From the NCBI RefSeq assembly GCF_937616625.2, contig NC_065574.1, positions 10,914,501 through 10,978,500 on the forward strand: a DNA stretch of 64,000 nucleotides, written 5' to 3'. The position numbers and the translations under genes are program-made. The DNA comes from Mercurialis annua (lineage: Eukaryota > Streptophyta > Magnoliopsida > Malpighiales > Euphorbiaceae). Shown one piece after another: positions 30,520 to 42,998 of this stretch (its first letter is position 1; each line of letters opens with the position of its first letter). The notes under the pieces were generated by a model that worked only from the letters and a program-made list of their open reading frames with translations, was not told the DNA's origin and did no database searches.

Positions 30520-30972
30520 TTGTTACGAAGCCCGAAAAGGGGATGTCTACATTGCTTTATGAAACTTATTTTAAAACAAACTATTTAAAATAATCCCACT
30601 ATCCCATAATAACAGAGCTATTTTAGCTTAGCTCTGTTTGACTTGCAAATAGATTAAGAATTATCATAAATGCTAGACTTTTTTAAAAAATATTTTAAAA
30701 ATAGTTTTTAAATTTATTCAAGTTAATATATTTTAATTAGTTAGAATTATAAAATCTATTTAAATTATGTATCAATGTTAGTCCGTATAATTATTAATAA
30801 CTGTAAATAAGTGGATATTTTTGTCAAAAACTCAAATAAGAGCATTATATATTAATAGAAAAAGAAAATTTTAAACACTTGTGTGATTTGAGAGATACCT
30901 TGTGAGAAAAAAGTTTGGTTTAAAGTTTTAAAGTGCTTGAAAATTTGATGTTCTTTAATGTGTTCATACATC

Positions 30973-31246
30973 CACTACAAAAAATACTAAAATTAACAGC
31001 AAATATTTTTGCTGCTAACAGTGCTAAAATTGTTACTATCGACATATAGTAACAACAAAAAATTGTGACATGTTGCTGCTAATAAAACGTTATCTTAAAT
31101 AATTGGTAACAAAATTTGCTGTAAAATGCTGTTATAATTTAACTAATGGCAGCAACTTTCAAAATTAATGCTGCAAAATATTTTTTAGCAGCAAAAAAAA
31201 TTAGCTGCAAAAGTATTTGTTGCCAAAAACATAATTTCTTGTAGTG
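30973..31246. mobile_element. CACTA-type MITE (274 bp)
   Basis: Starts CACTACAAAAAAT and ends ATTTCTTGTAGTG. The 3-bp target duplication ATC (30970-30972, 31247-31249) fits CACTA elements. The inside has inverted GCTGCTAAC/AGCAGCAA words. Confidence 0.9.
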
Positions 31247-31398
31247 ATCTAAGCAATAAAATAAAAGACGAATATCTAAAAGGTAGTATTTTAATTCATA
31301 TTGAGAAGAAAATTGTTCAAAATGTTGATTCAGACTCTTTCATAGATAAATTCAAGTCTCTAAATAACATAAAGCAGACTTGTAATTAATAAATTTTA

Positions 31399-31804
31399 GA
31401 GCAAATTATTCTAAGACCCCTCACGTTTGTTATAATTCACAGTTTGGTATCACTTGTCTGAAAATCATACGATTTGATATTTCAGTTTTGATTTTGTAAA
31501 CTATGAATTTTTCTGTTAGTTCTGTTAATAATTTAAAATTTACTTTCAAACGATTTGGTATTTCAGTTTTAATTATATAAACGATTTGGTACCTCAATTT
31601 CAATTATGCAAACGATTTGGTACCTCAATTTCAAACGATTTGGTATCTCATATTTTATTCTGTTAACGATTTAGTACTTATATTTATCAGAAGGCCTTAT
31701 AGTTTATAAAATCAAAATTGAGGTACCAAATCGGTTGATTTTCAAACAAGAGGTACTAAACTGTGAATTATGACAAACGTGAGGAGTCTTAGAGTAATTT
31801 GCTC
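31399..31804. mobile_element. Mutator-like MITE (about 406 bp)
   Basis: Ends GAGCAAATTA...TAATTTGCTC, continuing inward as TCTAAGACCCCTCACGTTTG against CAAACGTGAGGAGTCTTAGA. Flanking 9-mers TAAATTTTA and TATATTTTA match at 8 of 9. The middle has direct repeats of AACGATTTGGTA. Confidence 0.75.
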
Positions 31805-31806
31805 TA

Positions 31807-32220
31807 TATTTTAATTGTATTTTTATAAATTGTTCATATTTATATAAATGTTTTTCAGCTTTTCTTTCATGTTTTTAAAAATTTAATTTTGTATGCATAT
31901 AGTTTGGTCCAAAAATAAAATAAAATCAAGATTTGTCATTGATCAAACATCTTATTAGGTGAACTTAGATACATTTAAATGTGTTTTGTTATTTAATAAT
32001 ATACACTTTTTTTTAATAAATAGAGTTATAAATATTTAAGAAAATAAATAATATGCAATTAAGAATTTAACATAATTTAATTAATTAAGAATATTTAATC
32101 GAGATTAATCATGTTCAAATTAAGTTAATCTTGTCATAACAGATTGATATGTTGATGATAAGAGCCTATTTATATCAAAAACATAATTCATTTAATATTG
32201 TGTTTTGTTGTATTATTTAA
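31807..32220. other. AT-rich stretch, no recognised feature
   Basis: No gene or repeat boundary seen. Confidence 0.4.
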
Positions 32221-32430
32221 GAAAAATTATTATATAGAGTCAGTCTATCGTGTCATCCATGATTTAAGTCTATTATATTATGATACGTCATTAAAATGAT
32301 GGTAATATTTTAAATTCGTTTGTTATTTATTTAGTAATATTACAAAATTATCATATAATTTTAATGACGTATCATAAATAGGGTTAGTACACGAATGACA
32401 TGGTGGATTGAGTCTATTCAAAAAATTCTC
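32221..32430. repeat. MITE family 2, copy 1
   Basis: AGTCAGTCTATCGTGTCATCC near the left is opposed by GAATGACATGGTGGATTGAGT at the right. Copies in XIP introns are at 46256-46497 and 59484-59580 (half). Confidence 0.65.
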
Positions 32431-32489
32431 CATTATTTAATTGTAATATATCCAATATTATTATGTGTACCATGTGGGCTTTTATTTTG

Positions 32490-32808
32490 GTTTAATTGCT
32501 AAAAAATCACAAACTTTAGCATGTTTTGCAAATTTAAAATAATGTTTCAATTTTGACATATTAATACACAAACTTTTGATTTTTTGCAATTTTAGCACCG
32601 TCAATTTTCCTTTAAAAAAATAGAGAAAAATGATGATGTGAACATCGGAATAACCACTGTTCCGGAGTCCACATCAACATTTTTCTCACGAAAAATTGAT
32701 CGGTGTTAAAATTGCAAAAATTCAAAAGTTTGTGTATTAATTTGCCAAAATTGAAAATTGATATTAAATTTACAAAACACGCTAAAATTTGTGAATTTTT
32801 ACGCCATA
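32490..32808. repeat. Inverted-repeat MITE downstream of XIP-B
   Basis: TTAATTGCTAAAAAATCACA and CAAACTTTAGCATGTTTTG at the left are opposed by CAAAACACGCTAAAATTTG and TTACGCCATAAAA at the right. The central GATGTGAAC...GTCCACATC is also inverted. Confidence 0.65.
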
Positions 32809-32934
32809 AAACAATAATTTTTTTGTGTTTAAAGAAATCAGTAATGTAAAGGTAGTCCATTGAGTTTTTGCAACCGGAAATCATCCATAGCAGTCGAATT
32901 CCGCTTCTAAAACAACACTTGACAATTAACATCA

Positions 32935-32998
32935 TGAATCCGTAACTAACAACTAACAGTTGAGATTTTAAAGAGTCAATTACCATTTTTAAAAAAAG
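32935..32998 (+). repeat. SINE 3'-end fragment next to XIP-B
   Basis: CCGTAACTAACAACTAACAG, then AAGAGTCAATTACCATT and an A-run, ending 6 bp from the XIP-B stop. It matches 3577-3640 and the tail of the SINE at 27579-27710. Confidence 0.5.
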
Positions 32999-33004
32999 TC
33001 ACAT

Positions 33005-36000
33005 TTAAATTACAGTATGAGCAAGCTGAGGTGGAATTATTTTGGTATACAAAGCAAATGCCACACAAGCAATAGCTGGCCCAACCCAAAACACCCAATG
33101 TCCATCCCAAAGATGACCTCCACGAACAATTGCTGGGCCAAAACACCTCGCCGGGTTAAGCCCAGCCCCAGCATAGCCTTTAGCGGCAGTAACCGTCGTC
33201 GAAATATACACAAGAAGGCCCAAGACCGATCCAACGATAATAAACACCGTAACATGCCCCAATGCCTTAGCTTGACGATGATCGAAAGCCATATAAACCG
33301 AAGCAAAAAGAAAGATAAACCCACAAATTATTTCTAGCCAAAGCGCTTGGCCTGTTTCGAGTCCGATTGTAACCGGACCATGTGTGCTAGGTACATGAAT
33401 GTGAAGGGTGCAGCCTCCGAGCGAAAATGCTCGCTCAATGTTGCTATTCACCACGGCTTTTAGCGCTAGCGCGCCAATAATAGCGCCAACGGACTGAGCC
33501 AAAATATATATGAAGGCCTTTGATAGTGAAATTAGGCCCGTAAGCGCGGCGGCAAAGGTGACGATCGGGTTAATGTGGCCTCCGGAAATGGGGTATGTAG
33601 CAATTAGGAGAATTGCTACTGTAAATGCAACAATGACTGATAGTATAAGATTTGGTGCTTTTGTTTCACTTTGTATTGTGGCTATGACTATTGTGTCTAT
33701 TGCAAATACAAGAACCGCTGTGCCTAGTAGCTCTGCCAAAGATGCTCTCCAAACCTAAAACATTAACACCATTAATTTTGTTTAGTAAGAATTTTACTAA
33801 ATTCAATAAAATAACATTATTGAAACTGTGCAAATGTCTTAAAAACACTCATTTTTTAACCGCTTTTAAATTATAACTTAACTTTGTAAAGTCGTCAATT
33901 TTACCAAAACTCCCACCTTTCACTTTTAATTGTGCCCAATTTTGTAAATTGGAATCTTTTCCACTTGAAAAGAATTCAAAAAAACTCGTACCAATGATTT
34001 ATTTGAACTTTTTGACACTAGAAATTTTTTAAATTAAAGGGCTTATTTGAACTTTTTCTAAATAAAAAAGAGATCAATTTAGTACTTGTGGTACAATTGA
34101 AAGTGAGAGATGTAAAATTGTACAAATTTGGCGATTTTTAAGGTTAAAGTACATTAAAAAGGGTATAAAAGGTGGGTGTTTTAAAAATATTTTTGCCGAG
34201 ATACTATTACAGTACTTACATATTTAGTGGGTTCAATAAATGGCGGAAACCAACCTATTTATTTTTAACAAAACGGTCTCCAATGTTTTATTTAAAACAT
34301 TTTGATAATGCAACTTGTATATTAAAGAAACGGGAGATTATCCGCTCATATTATATCAAAACATGCACATATAGCAAATTGTTTGGTTATTAAATATTTG
34401 TCGTTTTAATCTGGATTTGTAAGGCGACTTGGAAAGTTGGAAATAGAGGAAGCAAAAATCGGCAACCAGAAAAATTGATTTAAAATGAATAACTAGCCTC
34501 CCATTTTTTGAATATATCTAATTGAGTTACTAAAACATTTCAATCACATTAAAAAAAAATTGACACCACTCGCGCATCCAACATATTTATAAATTCTCTA
34601 TAGGCTAAATTTATTTTTGATCTCTAAACTATACGATTTTTAACTTGGTCCCTTATTTTTAATTTAGCAATTGAATCCTTAAATTTCTATTTTTCAAGCA
34701 ATTGAGTCCTTAAACTTCTACTTTTCAGCAGTTGGGTCCTTCACCAGTTTCTTAAAAGGACCCAATTGATCAAAAAGTATAAGTTTAGGATTGAAGAAGG
34801 AAAATTTAAAAAGGAGGAACCAGATAATTAAAAGTTGTATAATTTAGGGATCCTAAAATGAATTTAGCTTTCTTTATAAGTGAAAGATAAAAACATATCG
34901 GTTGTCACATTATTTAAATTCAAAAAATTTAAGCGTGGTAAGTAAATGTTTACCCTTTCACAATAGACTGAATCACCAAAAATCTTCCAACTGTTATCCC
35001 CTTTTCAAATGCACCTTAACGTTATAATTTTGTCAGCTACATCCAAATTTGCACCTTTGGTTTTCAATTCCACCCTCAAAATCAAATTGGACTCTTTTTC
35101 ACTTGGAAAAAATTCATAAATTTTTTTATAAAGTACTCGTTTGAACTCTTTTTCACATAAAAAGTTAAAAATGGATGACTTATTTTAACTTTTTTCAAAT
35201 GGAAAAGAGATCAATTTATGAGAGTGGAATTAAAACTCAAAGGTGCGAATCTGAGTGCAACTGACAAAATTACAACGTTAGGGTGCATTTGAAAAGGGGC
35301 TAAAAAAGGGATTTTTTTTTATTAAGCCTTCACAATAAAAAGTAGACAGGATGATATTGTCGATAAATCATTCACACATCCAATAAGCCTCGTCTCAGTT
35401 AGAAACTAAACTCATCCTAATTGGCTATCCCAGTTTTGTACAATGAGCAACCAAAACCAAATTTTAAATAGTCAGTTTAGTTCGAGTTTTAAATTGGATT
35501 AATTTTGGTTCCATAAAATTAACTTGTAGTTTTAGAGAAAATTATTTAGTTTAAAAAGTTTCTGTTAAAAATTCTGGTTTGATTCAAACCAGTTCAATCT
35601 CAGTAACTTTATTAAAAATTATTCATCAAAAAGTAACTTTATTAAAAATTATTCATTAAAAAGTAACTTTATTAAAAATTCATGCGTACTTACCATGATA
35701 GAGAATAGATCTTCAAAGCCAAATGTTTTTCTCAACAAGTTGGAAATATTCATTTCGCCTTCCTCAGTGTTTAGTGGCTTATCATGTCTGCAAAATCATG
35801 ACAAACTCATTGATATGACGATAAAACATGGTGAATATACAGTAGCGGGATAGGGCAGGGTGGACCGCCCCCCTCCCCTGTTCGCCGGGCTTCGGTTATT
35901 ACTATATATTCTAAAAAAAAATTAACGGTCCGCTCTATATCCTTTTCTACTAACCAATGATCTTTTCATTCTCTTTTCTCTTTTTTATTCCGTTACTGAA

Positions 36001-36248
36001 AAAAATATTTATGTATATTATGTCCAGTTTGATCACATTATTGAAATAATATCAATAATATAAATTATTTAATTAGAACTTTTATATATTTAACCATATG
36101 ATAAAATTTCTTAACTTTATCCATAAATAACATGATAGACTGAATGTTTAAAAGACAATGGAACTTACGTTGGCGTAGAGACGACGTGTTGAATTTTAGG
36201 GGCGTAGAGACTTTCTTCATCTAGAGGAGATCCTATATATGCAGCCAT
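33005..36248 (-). CDS. XIP-B, X intrinsic protein aquaporin (three exons)
   Basis: Predicted aquaporin of 307 aa. Exon 1 is 36248-36169 (26 codons plus 2 nt, donor AC|GTAAGT), exon 2 35787-35694 (1 nt plus 31 codons) and exon 3 33754-33005, starting VWRAS. Intron 1 is 381 bp and intron 2 is 1939 bp, filled with MITEs and a 30-bp tandem repeat. The N-terminus MAAY...DEES and the exon 2 motif GFEDL match XIP-C and XIP-E. First NPA box is N-P-I (120-122), LGGC is at 170-173 and the second box is intact NPARC (258-262). Six membrane segments; a Cys-containing loop C as in other XIPs. The role in plasma-membrane solute transport is taken from the family. It is the most ordinary member here (GT-AG introns, Arg kept). 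Confidence 0.93.
33830..34185. repeat. Inverted-repeat element in XIP-B intron 2
   Basis: Words such as ACTCCCACCTTTCACTTTTA near 33910 are opposed by TTGAAAGTGAGAGATG near 34100, and AAAACACTCATTTTTTAA by AAAAGGTGGGTGTTTTAAAA. An old MITE. Confidence 0.45.
34600..34870. repeat. Inverted-repeat MITE in XIP-B intron 2
   Basis: GGCTAAATTTATTTTTGATC with TCTAAACTATACGATTTT is opposed by AAAGTTGTATAATTTAGGGA with AAAATGAATTTAGC. Inner ATTGAGTCCTTAAACTT and GGACCCAATTGAT are also inverted. Confidence 0.65.
34985..35305. repeat. Inverted-repeat MITE in XIP-B intron 2
   Basis: CCCCTTTTCAAATGCACC and TAACGTTATAATTTTGTCAG are opposed by CTGACAAAATTACAACGTTA and GGGTGCATTTGAAAAGGGG. Confidence 0.75.
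35602..35682 (+). repeat. Tandem repeat, nearly 3 x 30 bp, beside XIP-B exon 2
   Basis: Units starting at 35602, 35632 and 35662 each begin AGTAACTTTATTAAAAATT. The array ends about 10 bp from the exon 2 donor at 35693. Confidence 0.9.
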
Positions 36249-36291
36249 TTTTCTCTTCTTTTTGCTGCTCTATGCATGTTTACAGATCTAA

Positions 36292-36301
36292 TATTTATAT
36301 A
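36292..36301 (-). promoter_or_regulatory. TATA box of XIP-B
   Basis: TATATAAATA on the minus strand about 45 bp before the ATG. A short out-of-frame ATG (at about 36275) lies between the two. Confidence 0.5.
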
Positions 36302-37153
36302 CATATAGTAGAAGAAAAGTCCAAATGTTGAAGTTCTTCAATTTCAATATAATTAATTAAAAATTTATTGTTCTTCAATTCAACGACAATAATGGCTATC
36401 GATGATACGTACTTTCCAGCTACTCAATAATATGCATATAAATAAATAAATAAATTATATTACGATATACAAAGAAATTATGATCATGTATACTGTATGT
36501 TATTAGTTTATTGGAATTGAATTTTGACAAATCAATTTACAGAACTTGTGGATTTTGATTGAAGAAAAGTGCCAAAGCATTCTATACTTCAAAGTAATAT
36601 ACATGTGAGGAATACATAAAAAGTGTATTTGATTGATTTAAATACAATAATTTAGATAAATAAAGATAATTTGATTTTTTTATTTAATAAAATATAATAA
36701 TAAGTAAAAAATATAAAATAATTATCACAAGAAGTATTTATTAATAAAAGATTTTTGAATTCATTTATTAATAAAAGATAATTTCTCAAATATAGCAAAT
36801 GTTATGATTAGAGGGAGAATATCATAGCAAAAATTATTATAGCAATAAAAAATAATTTACTATTTATTGTTAAATCATCATAACATTCTAAAATAATAAT
36901 TTTAAACAAATATATCTAACTAGATGGACATGTAACAAATGAAGAAAATAATAAAGTATAAACTGACAAATTACATGTATAAAATACGTAAAGTGATATT
37001 AATAATATTTTCTCTTTGTTATATCTACAACTATTTGTTCTTAAAAAATTTTATAATGATTTTATATTATTTTTAAAAATGTTGTTTTAATGATTCTATA
37101 AATTCTATTTAGTTTAAGATAACGAATAAAAAAAACCGAAGGAGTATTAAAAA
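36302..37153. other. Upstream region of XIP-B, AT-rich, no recognised repeat
   Basis: No gene seen. Probably promoter and intergenic DNA between XIP-B and the MITE at 37154. Confidence 0.5.
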
Positions 37154-38081
37154 GGCATAATTACTTAAAAACATCCCACGTTGAATTTTTTTTCGTTTAT
37201 ACCCCAACCTTAGAAAGATTTCAATTGTACCCTATTTTGGGTTTTTCGTTTTCACCTCTACCCTGAGGTACTAAATTGATCTTTTTTTCATCTGAAAAAA
37301 TTTAAAATAGTCCTTTATTTTTAGCATATATTCTAATTAGATATTAATGTTATTAATTACATAAAGACACCTTCTCCCTTAATAATACATATTTAATTTA
37401 TATTAATTATCAATAATTTTTATTAAATTAAAAATAAAAATAAATAAATTTACGTAATATAAAATATATTAATTTTTTTTTTAGTTTTCTTCCGTTGTAC
37501 GAACTCCTCCTCCTTCAATGAAGGAGAAGGAGGAGCTGCTGCTCCTCCTTGGAAGGAAGGAGCGTGGTCCTTCCTTCCACAAGGAAGGAGCATATCTGCT
37601 CCTTTCTTGTGAAAGGAAAGACCACGCTGCTCCTTCCTTCCATGGAAAGAGTAGCTCGTGCTCCTCCTTCCATGGAAGAAGGAGGAGCACGAGAATCAAA
37701 AAAAATAATAATGTTTTTTTAGAAAAATATTAGTGGCAGGGTTATAATCGGAGGAGTACGATGCTATGTTGGAAATATTTTTTTAAATAATTTAACTTTT
37801 TAATAAAATTTATAAAAACAATTAAATAGGATTTATTTGAATCTTTTAAAAGATAAAAGACTTTTTTGTATTGTTCCAAATAAGAAAAGATATGATATAA
37901 TTTTTTTATTTAGTTGTTATTAACGTTTTTATTTTTAATGTATTTAAATTATCAATTGTACCATTAGTTGGGATAGAGATGAAAATGAAAAATTCGAAAT
38001 AGGGTACAAATAAAAAATTTCCTAGATCGGGATATAAACGAAAAAAAAGTTCAACGTGAGGTGTTTTTAAGTAATTAGGCC
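37154..38081. mobile_element. Mutator-like element (928 bp) with a hairpin-rich purine core
   Basis: Ends GGCATAATTACTTAAAAACA and TTTTTAAGTAATTAGGCC. Target duplication TATTAAAAA at 37145-37153 and 38082-38090. Inverted CCCACGTTGAA/TTCAACGTGAG follow the ends. The core (37500-37690) is a set of nested inverted repeats of GGAAGGAAGGAGC and its complement. No transposase. Confidence 0.92.
37500..37690. repeat. Nested palindromes of GGAAGGAGC/GCTCCTTCC
   Basis: At least eight arms of AAGGAGCAG, GCTCCTTCC or CTCCTCCTT type in alternating orientation; GGTCCTTCCTTCC and GGAAAGACCACG units are also paired. Much richer in GC than the flanks. The open frames read here come from the repeats. Confidence 0.8.
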
Positions 38082-38259
38082 TATTAAAAATTAGTTGATC
38101 CGTGATTCCCTAAGCCTTCACACGTGCACAGTTGTCATAGACATACTTTCTGTAATTATGTATTAAATGCATATATATCCTATCCATTTACATGAGATAT
38201 CATATCCCACTATTCAAGGATCATAACTGCACCTTGCAATGTTGAATTATAAACTGAAA

Positions 38260-39002
38260 GTTTGCAAGAAATGAAACCCTAGCCGTCTTCTCTTTTCTTC
38301 TCTTTTTCTGAAAAAATCCTAGCCGTCTATAATTCTTTATTCGATTCTTTTTCGGCTGCCGTCAATGGTTTAGGTAATGCCGTTGATGGTAGCCATCTTT
38401 TGTTTTATGTTATTTTAATTTCATATAGTATAATAAATAGCCAAATTTTTTTCATTTTTTTCTTGAGGGATTAACATCTATCGACGAAGCGCAAATCCAA
38501 TTCAAATTTTCATAAATCAAGAAGCGAAGATATATGGATTGGAAATCTTTCAACAATAAAGATGAAATCGTTCATGGGCTATAGTAGTTTTTATTGTTTT
38601 AGTATTGTATTTTATTTTGAGAATTCTATTTTGTCCTTTCTATATGAAGGGTTTGTTGTCCTTTCTATGTGAAAGGTTGTTGTCCTTTCTATGTGAAAGG
38701 TTGTTGTCCCTTTTTTACGAAGGGTGTTCATGTGTTGGTTGTATGTGATGTCACAGCTGTAGTTTCTGATTTCATAAATCAGTTTGCAGGTGATGGTGAA
38801 TATTGAGCGAAGACGGCACTTTATTGGCGAAACAGTTAGATAATTTATTTTTTATTTTCGTAAGTAGATCTGCGAATCAGACAGCATGTTGTCTGTTCCA
38901 TGTCAGGTCATCGGGTTTAATTTTCAAATTTTCCCGAATTTCTTACAAATGTAACTGTTTCATATTTGATTAATGAAGTTTGATGAATTCTAAAAAAAAA
39001 AA
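38260..39002 (+). pseudogene. LINE 3' remnant ending in poly-A
   Basis: A decayed stretch ending in an A-run (38992-39002). The last 130 bp (GAATCAGACAGCATGTTG, CATGTCAGGTCATCGG) share words with the tail at 16140-16281 and fit a plant LINE RNase H end plus 3' UTR. Three GTTGTCCTTTCTATGTGAA-like repeats lie at 38655-38715. The left boundary is uncertain. Confidence 0.5.
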
Positions 39003-41190
39003 TTGCACCTTGCATAATGTTGGACAGCCGGTGAAGCTTAGCGCCAAGCTTTTAAATACAGTTCTGAAATTTCGATGTTAAATCTCATGGAATTTCTTCA
39101 AATTTATTTAAGTTTAAAAAATCATGTTCAATAAATTCACGCCATTAATTGTCAAATGGATGATGCAAATTAAAAAATATAATTTTAATAAAATTGATAT
39201 ACACCATCTATTTTACAATAAATAATGTAGATCGCAAACATGATCTTGTTAAAATAAATTTAAGAGAATTCTGATTAAGTCTCAATACAACCAAATTAAG
39301 ATCATATAATATAAGAGTAAAATATCAATTCACTCCCTGAACTTACACAAAATATCAAATAAAACTAAACTCGTAAAACCGGATCAAATAACCCTAAAAC
39401 TTGACAAAACAGGATCGATTTCACCTTTTTGACCAAAAAATAAAGTGGAATAATCTATTTTAAAAAATTAACTCTAATTAACCTTAATTAAAACACTAAT
39501 TGATTCTATTTAAATTAATATTTAAGGAGACTTTTTTATCTTTTTTTTCTAATTAAGTCTTATTATTTTTCTAATCAATCATAATTTACTAAAATTAAAT
39601 CTAATTAGACCCTAAAATATCTAAAAAAAATCTAAAATACTATCACGCTAATGTTAATCACGCACCATCTCCGCCAACCGACCACCGCTCAAAAACAAAA
39701 TTATGGCCACCTTACAACCATGAATAGGTCTGTTCTTCAAACAAATGAAGAAAATACCTCTTAGGTCTGTTTTGAGTTTGTTTAAAGAACAGAGTAATAT
39801 TTTTATTTTTACTCCAATGAACTCTTTAAATTTAAATTTAAATTTTTAAATTTTATAGATAATAAAAAAATATTAAATATTAATAATATTAATTTAATGG
39901 ATTTTCTAATGTAAAGTTTTTATTTAATTTAATTTTATAAAAAATTAATATTAATAATATTTTTATTGTTAAGTTATTTATTTATTCAATTTTTGTATTA
40001 AAAACAATTAATATTATATTTTAAAATAAAATTAACTAACTTATTTTTTAAAATTTAAAATTTTATCTTTTACGATTTGAAGTAGAGTGAAAATGATTCT
40101 CTACATGTGCAGAGCTAATTTCACTGTTTATTCTAAATTTTAAAAATAGAGAATCCATTAATCTATTGTCAAACTCTAAATTTAAGAGTTTGACAATTTT
40201 AAAGAGTTATTTGTAAATGCTTTTAAGGTAAATAATTTAGTCAAAATATAAATAAATTATGTAATTAAATTAAATTAAAAAAATAAGATATAGTAAGTTA
40301 ATCAATATAGCATATTTTGATATTTACATAAAAAAATATTAAATTAAATAGCATATTCTTTCTCATGTATTTTAATTCTTTTTTCTTTAGATTAGCCCTT
40401 TAATTAAGGTGCACTTTGTTTCCACTACACTCATTTTCCAAGAAGTTGGGACTTTTGCCTGCTTATTTTAATTTGCGTTCTTTCTTTATATTATCATTGG
40501 AATCTCACCAGATCTCTAAATCTCCTGAATTTCATTTGAAATATCACAAACAAGTTCTGCCAGTGTTTTCATAATTCCAATACTTAGCCTGGCATCCGAT
40601 TTTAATAGCCAAGAGAACAATATTTTTATTTTTTTATTTCTTGTAAATAAAAATGTAAATAAAAAATAAATCTAAATCCTGATTTTTTTTTCCACATCCA
40701 TTTAATTCGTACTCTGCTCATTTGTATGAAAATATCAACAGCTTGTTTGGAATTTCATAGATGTTATCTCTAGGCGGATCCACATACAAGAAGGTGGGAT
40801 CCACATCATATAATACTACATACTTTCTCTTTTTTTTTGTTACTTCGTCAATTTTTAACAAAATATAGTATATATTAATAAAATTATTAAAAATATTACA
40901 TAAATGACAGAACAACTTTACATAATACTTTTTTTTTACCGAGCTTTACATAAATATGAAAAATACATATATTAACAAGTACGTATATTCATAAATGCTC
41001 CTTCTACCATACTAATTAGACTAAAAATATAATAACATTTATATAATTTATAAAATTTACTATAAAAGACAAGTATTTTTCGAACACAACTTATAAAAAA
41101 CAGAAATCTCATAATTTTTAATAAAAATAACTATATTTGATTTCATTTTTCAACACTATAAATTTCATAGTTTTTTCATATAAATATTTG
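39003..41190. other. AT-rich intergenic stretch
   Basis: No gene found. 39316-39450 resembles one end of the MITE at 42366 (CAATTCACTCCCTGAACTT). The rest is low-complexity AT with decayed inverted repeats I cannot delimit. Confidence 0.4.
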
Positions 41191-41650
41191 ATCTAATTAA
41201 TTTGTAGGTGTGAAGGACCGGCGAACAGGCCCTCCACTGTCGCCACTTCTAATTAGCAGCTTTTTCGTTTATCTACGGCAGACTTGTGATGTTGCAGCTT
41301 TTAATTTGTTAAAGGCGAACATGTTGTGTTGTTAAAAAACAATCTTTGTTTTCTGTTTCAGCATTTCTGGATCGTTGGAAGCTTATTATTATAGATCTAA
41401 TGGTTGCAACTTATTATTGGATTTATATTGTTATAAATCTATGAATTTTATGTTGTAATTTTTTAGATTTGTAATTTTTATTTTATTATTAATGTATTTG
41501 GGTGACCCTTGATGGTTATTGTAGCTATTCGATGACTGTATTTTTACAGCTCTCATCATCTTTTTTAGAATAGTTTACTCAGTGTGTTAGAAACCATTCA
41601 TGTAATTTTTATTATTATTAATAAAAATTTTAGCCTTTATTAAAAAAAAA
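41191..41650 (+). pseudogene. Probable LINE 3' UTR remnant ending in poly-A
   Basis: A stretch of mixed composition (GCAGCTTTTTCGTTTATC, CTTGTGATGTTGCAGC) ending in an A-run at 41642-41650. No frame is preserved, so the class is a guess from the tail structure. Confidence 0.35.
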
Positions 41651-42365
41651 CAATTGATCCTCTAAATATATTTTCTGATTTCACTATTGCATATAAGTTA
41701 TCACATGTGCTTGTTAGATTTTACTATAAACAAATAAAAGCGACCAGAAAAAAGTATTAAATAATTTCAATATATTGACAATAAATAATTAAATAATATT
41801 ATTAAAATACTTAATTAATTAAAAATAATGTTATTATTAAAGCTATAAAATTAAAGAATTTAAATTTCGATTATATAGGAACTCCATTCTACGTAAAAGT
41901 TTTGGATCCACAACTGCTTTTGTTTTACTCCATTTATCAACAAACTATAAAAATGGTTGTTTTTAGCATTAATGATAGACAAGTTGTAGCTAAATATGAA
42001 TTGGAAGACATAATATTTGATGTGGACACTGGACAGTACTAGTGGTCAAGTGTTTGATCTAGAACACCCATGTTGATTTTTCCACGAATCAAGTTAATTC
42101 CACTTTGACTCTTCCTTGGCACTAGCAAGAACAATCAAACATTTATGTAAGTAATTATTTTGGTAGAATCTAGTTTCAAATCTCTCTATTTTTATTTATT
42201 TAGTCATTTAAAAAAAATTATTTACTCCATTTCTATACAATTAAATTTTACAATAGTTTCATTTTTAATTGGATTAAATAAGCGAAAAATGAATTTTAAA
42301 TAGAACTAAATAAATAACAAACTTTACATAAAAAAATTGACAAAATACTGAAAGAATAAAGAGTC
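41651..42365. other. AT-rich stretch, no recognised feature
   Basis: Non-coding; no repeat boundary seen. Confidence 0.4.
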
Positions 42366-42826
42366 AATTCACACCCTCAACTTGGCACAAAATATCAAAA
42401 AAGTCATTTTAAAAATTTTAGTATCAAACTAACGCGCAACTTGTGTTTTTGTATTAAAAACATCCGAAGAGAGTGAGGATATCATTCCCCTAAACTAAGT
42501 GAAATCGGAACAATTCACCTCTCCTTTCATGCCGGAAAACGCTCCATTTCACCGACAACCGCTGCCGGAATTTCTTTTCCACCGAAATTTTTTTTCGATA
42601 ATGTTTTTAAATTTAGGTATTAGATTGTAATTTTCTAAAATAGCAAGGACTAATTTAAACTTTTTGTTAGGAGAGTGTGTTGCAAATGCGGGTTGAGAGT
42701 GGGCGAGGATGAGAAAGTGGCTGATTTGATGCACTTTGACATAGTTGCGGGTTTGTTTGACCTAATAGTTTACAAAATGACTATTTTGATATTTCGTGCC
42801 AAGTTGAGGGTTGAATTGATCCGATT
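42366..42826. repeat. Inverted-repeat MITE
   Basis: CAATTCACACCCTCAACTTG with GGCACAAAATATCAAA is opposed by TTTGATATTTCGTGCC with AAGTTGAGGGTTGAATTG. Inside, TTCACCGACAACC and the GCCGG words are single copy. Confidence 0.75.
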
Positions 42827-42839
42827 TTTTAATCTTCTT

Positions 42840-42998
42840 AATTTAATTACTTCAAATTAAAATCTTTAATTGCTAAACAAATCAAGATTGATATTTTAGT
42901 GTCTAAAGATTAACTTTTTTGTGGGATCGACATTCAGACTTTGCAATTTATATTACAAATTGACATCCGTATACTTGCGGATTCTCGCCAACTAACTA
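42840..42998 (+). repeat. 3'-end fragment of a Ty3-type LTR
   Basis: The order GTGGGATCGACATTCAGACT, TTATATTACAAATTGACAT, CGTATACTTGCGGATT, CTCGCCAAC follows the end of the LTRs at 20608 and 27535 (GTGGGTACGATATCCGGACT, TATTACAAGTTGGCAT, GCTTGCGTATT, ACCAACA). No primer-binding site follows. Confidence 0.6.

Noticed and set aside
37481..37733. Two open frames of about 70 codons on opposite strands
   Set aside because: Products of the purine palindromes in the Mutator-like element; composition is repeat-driven.
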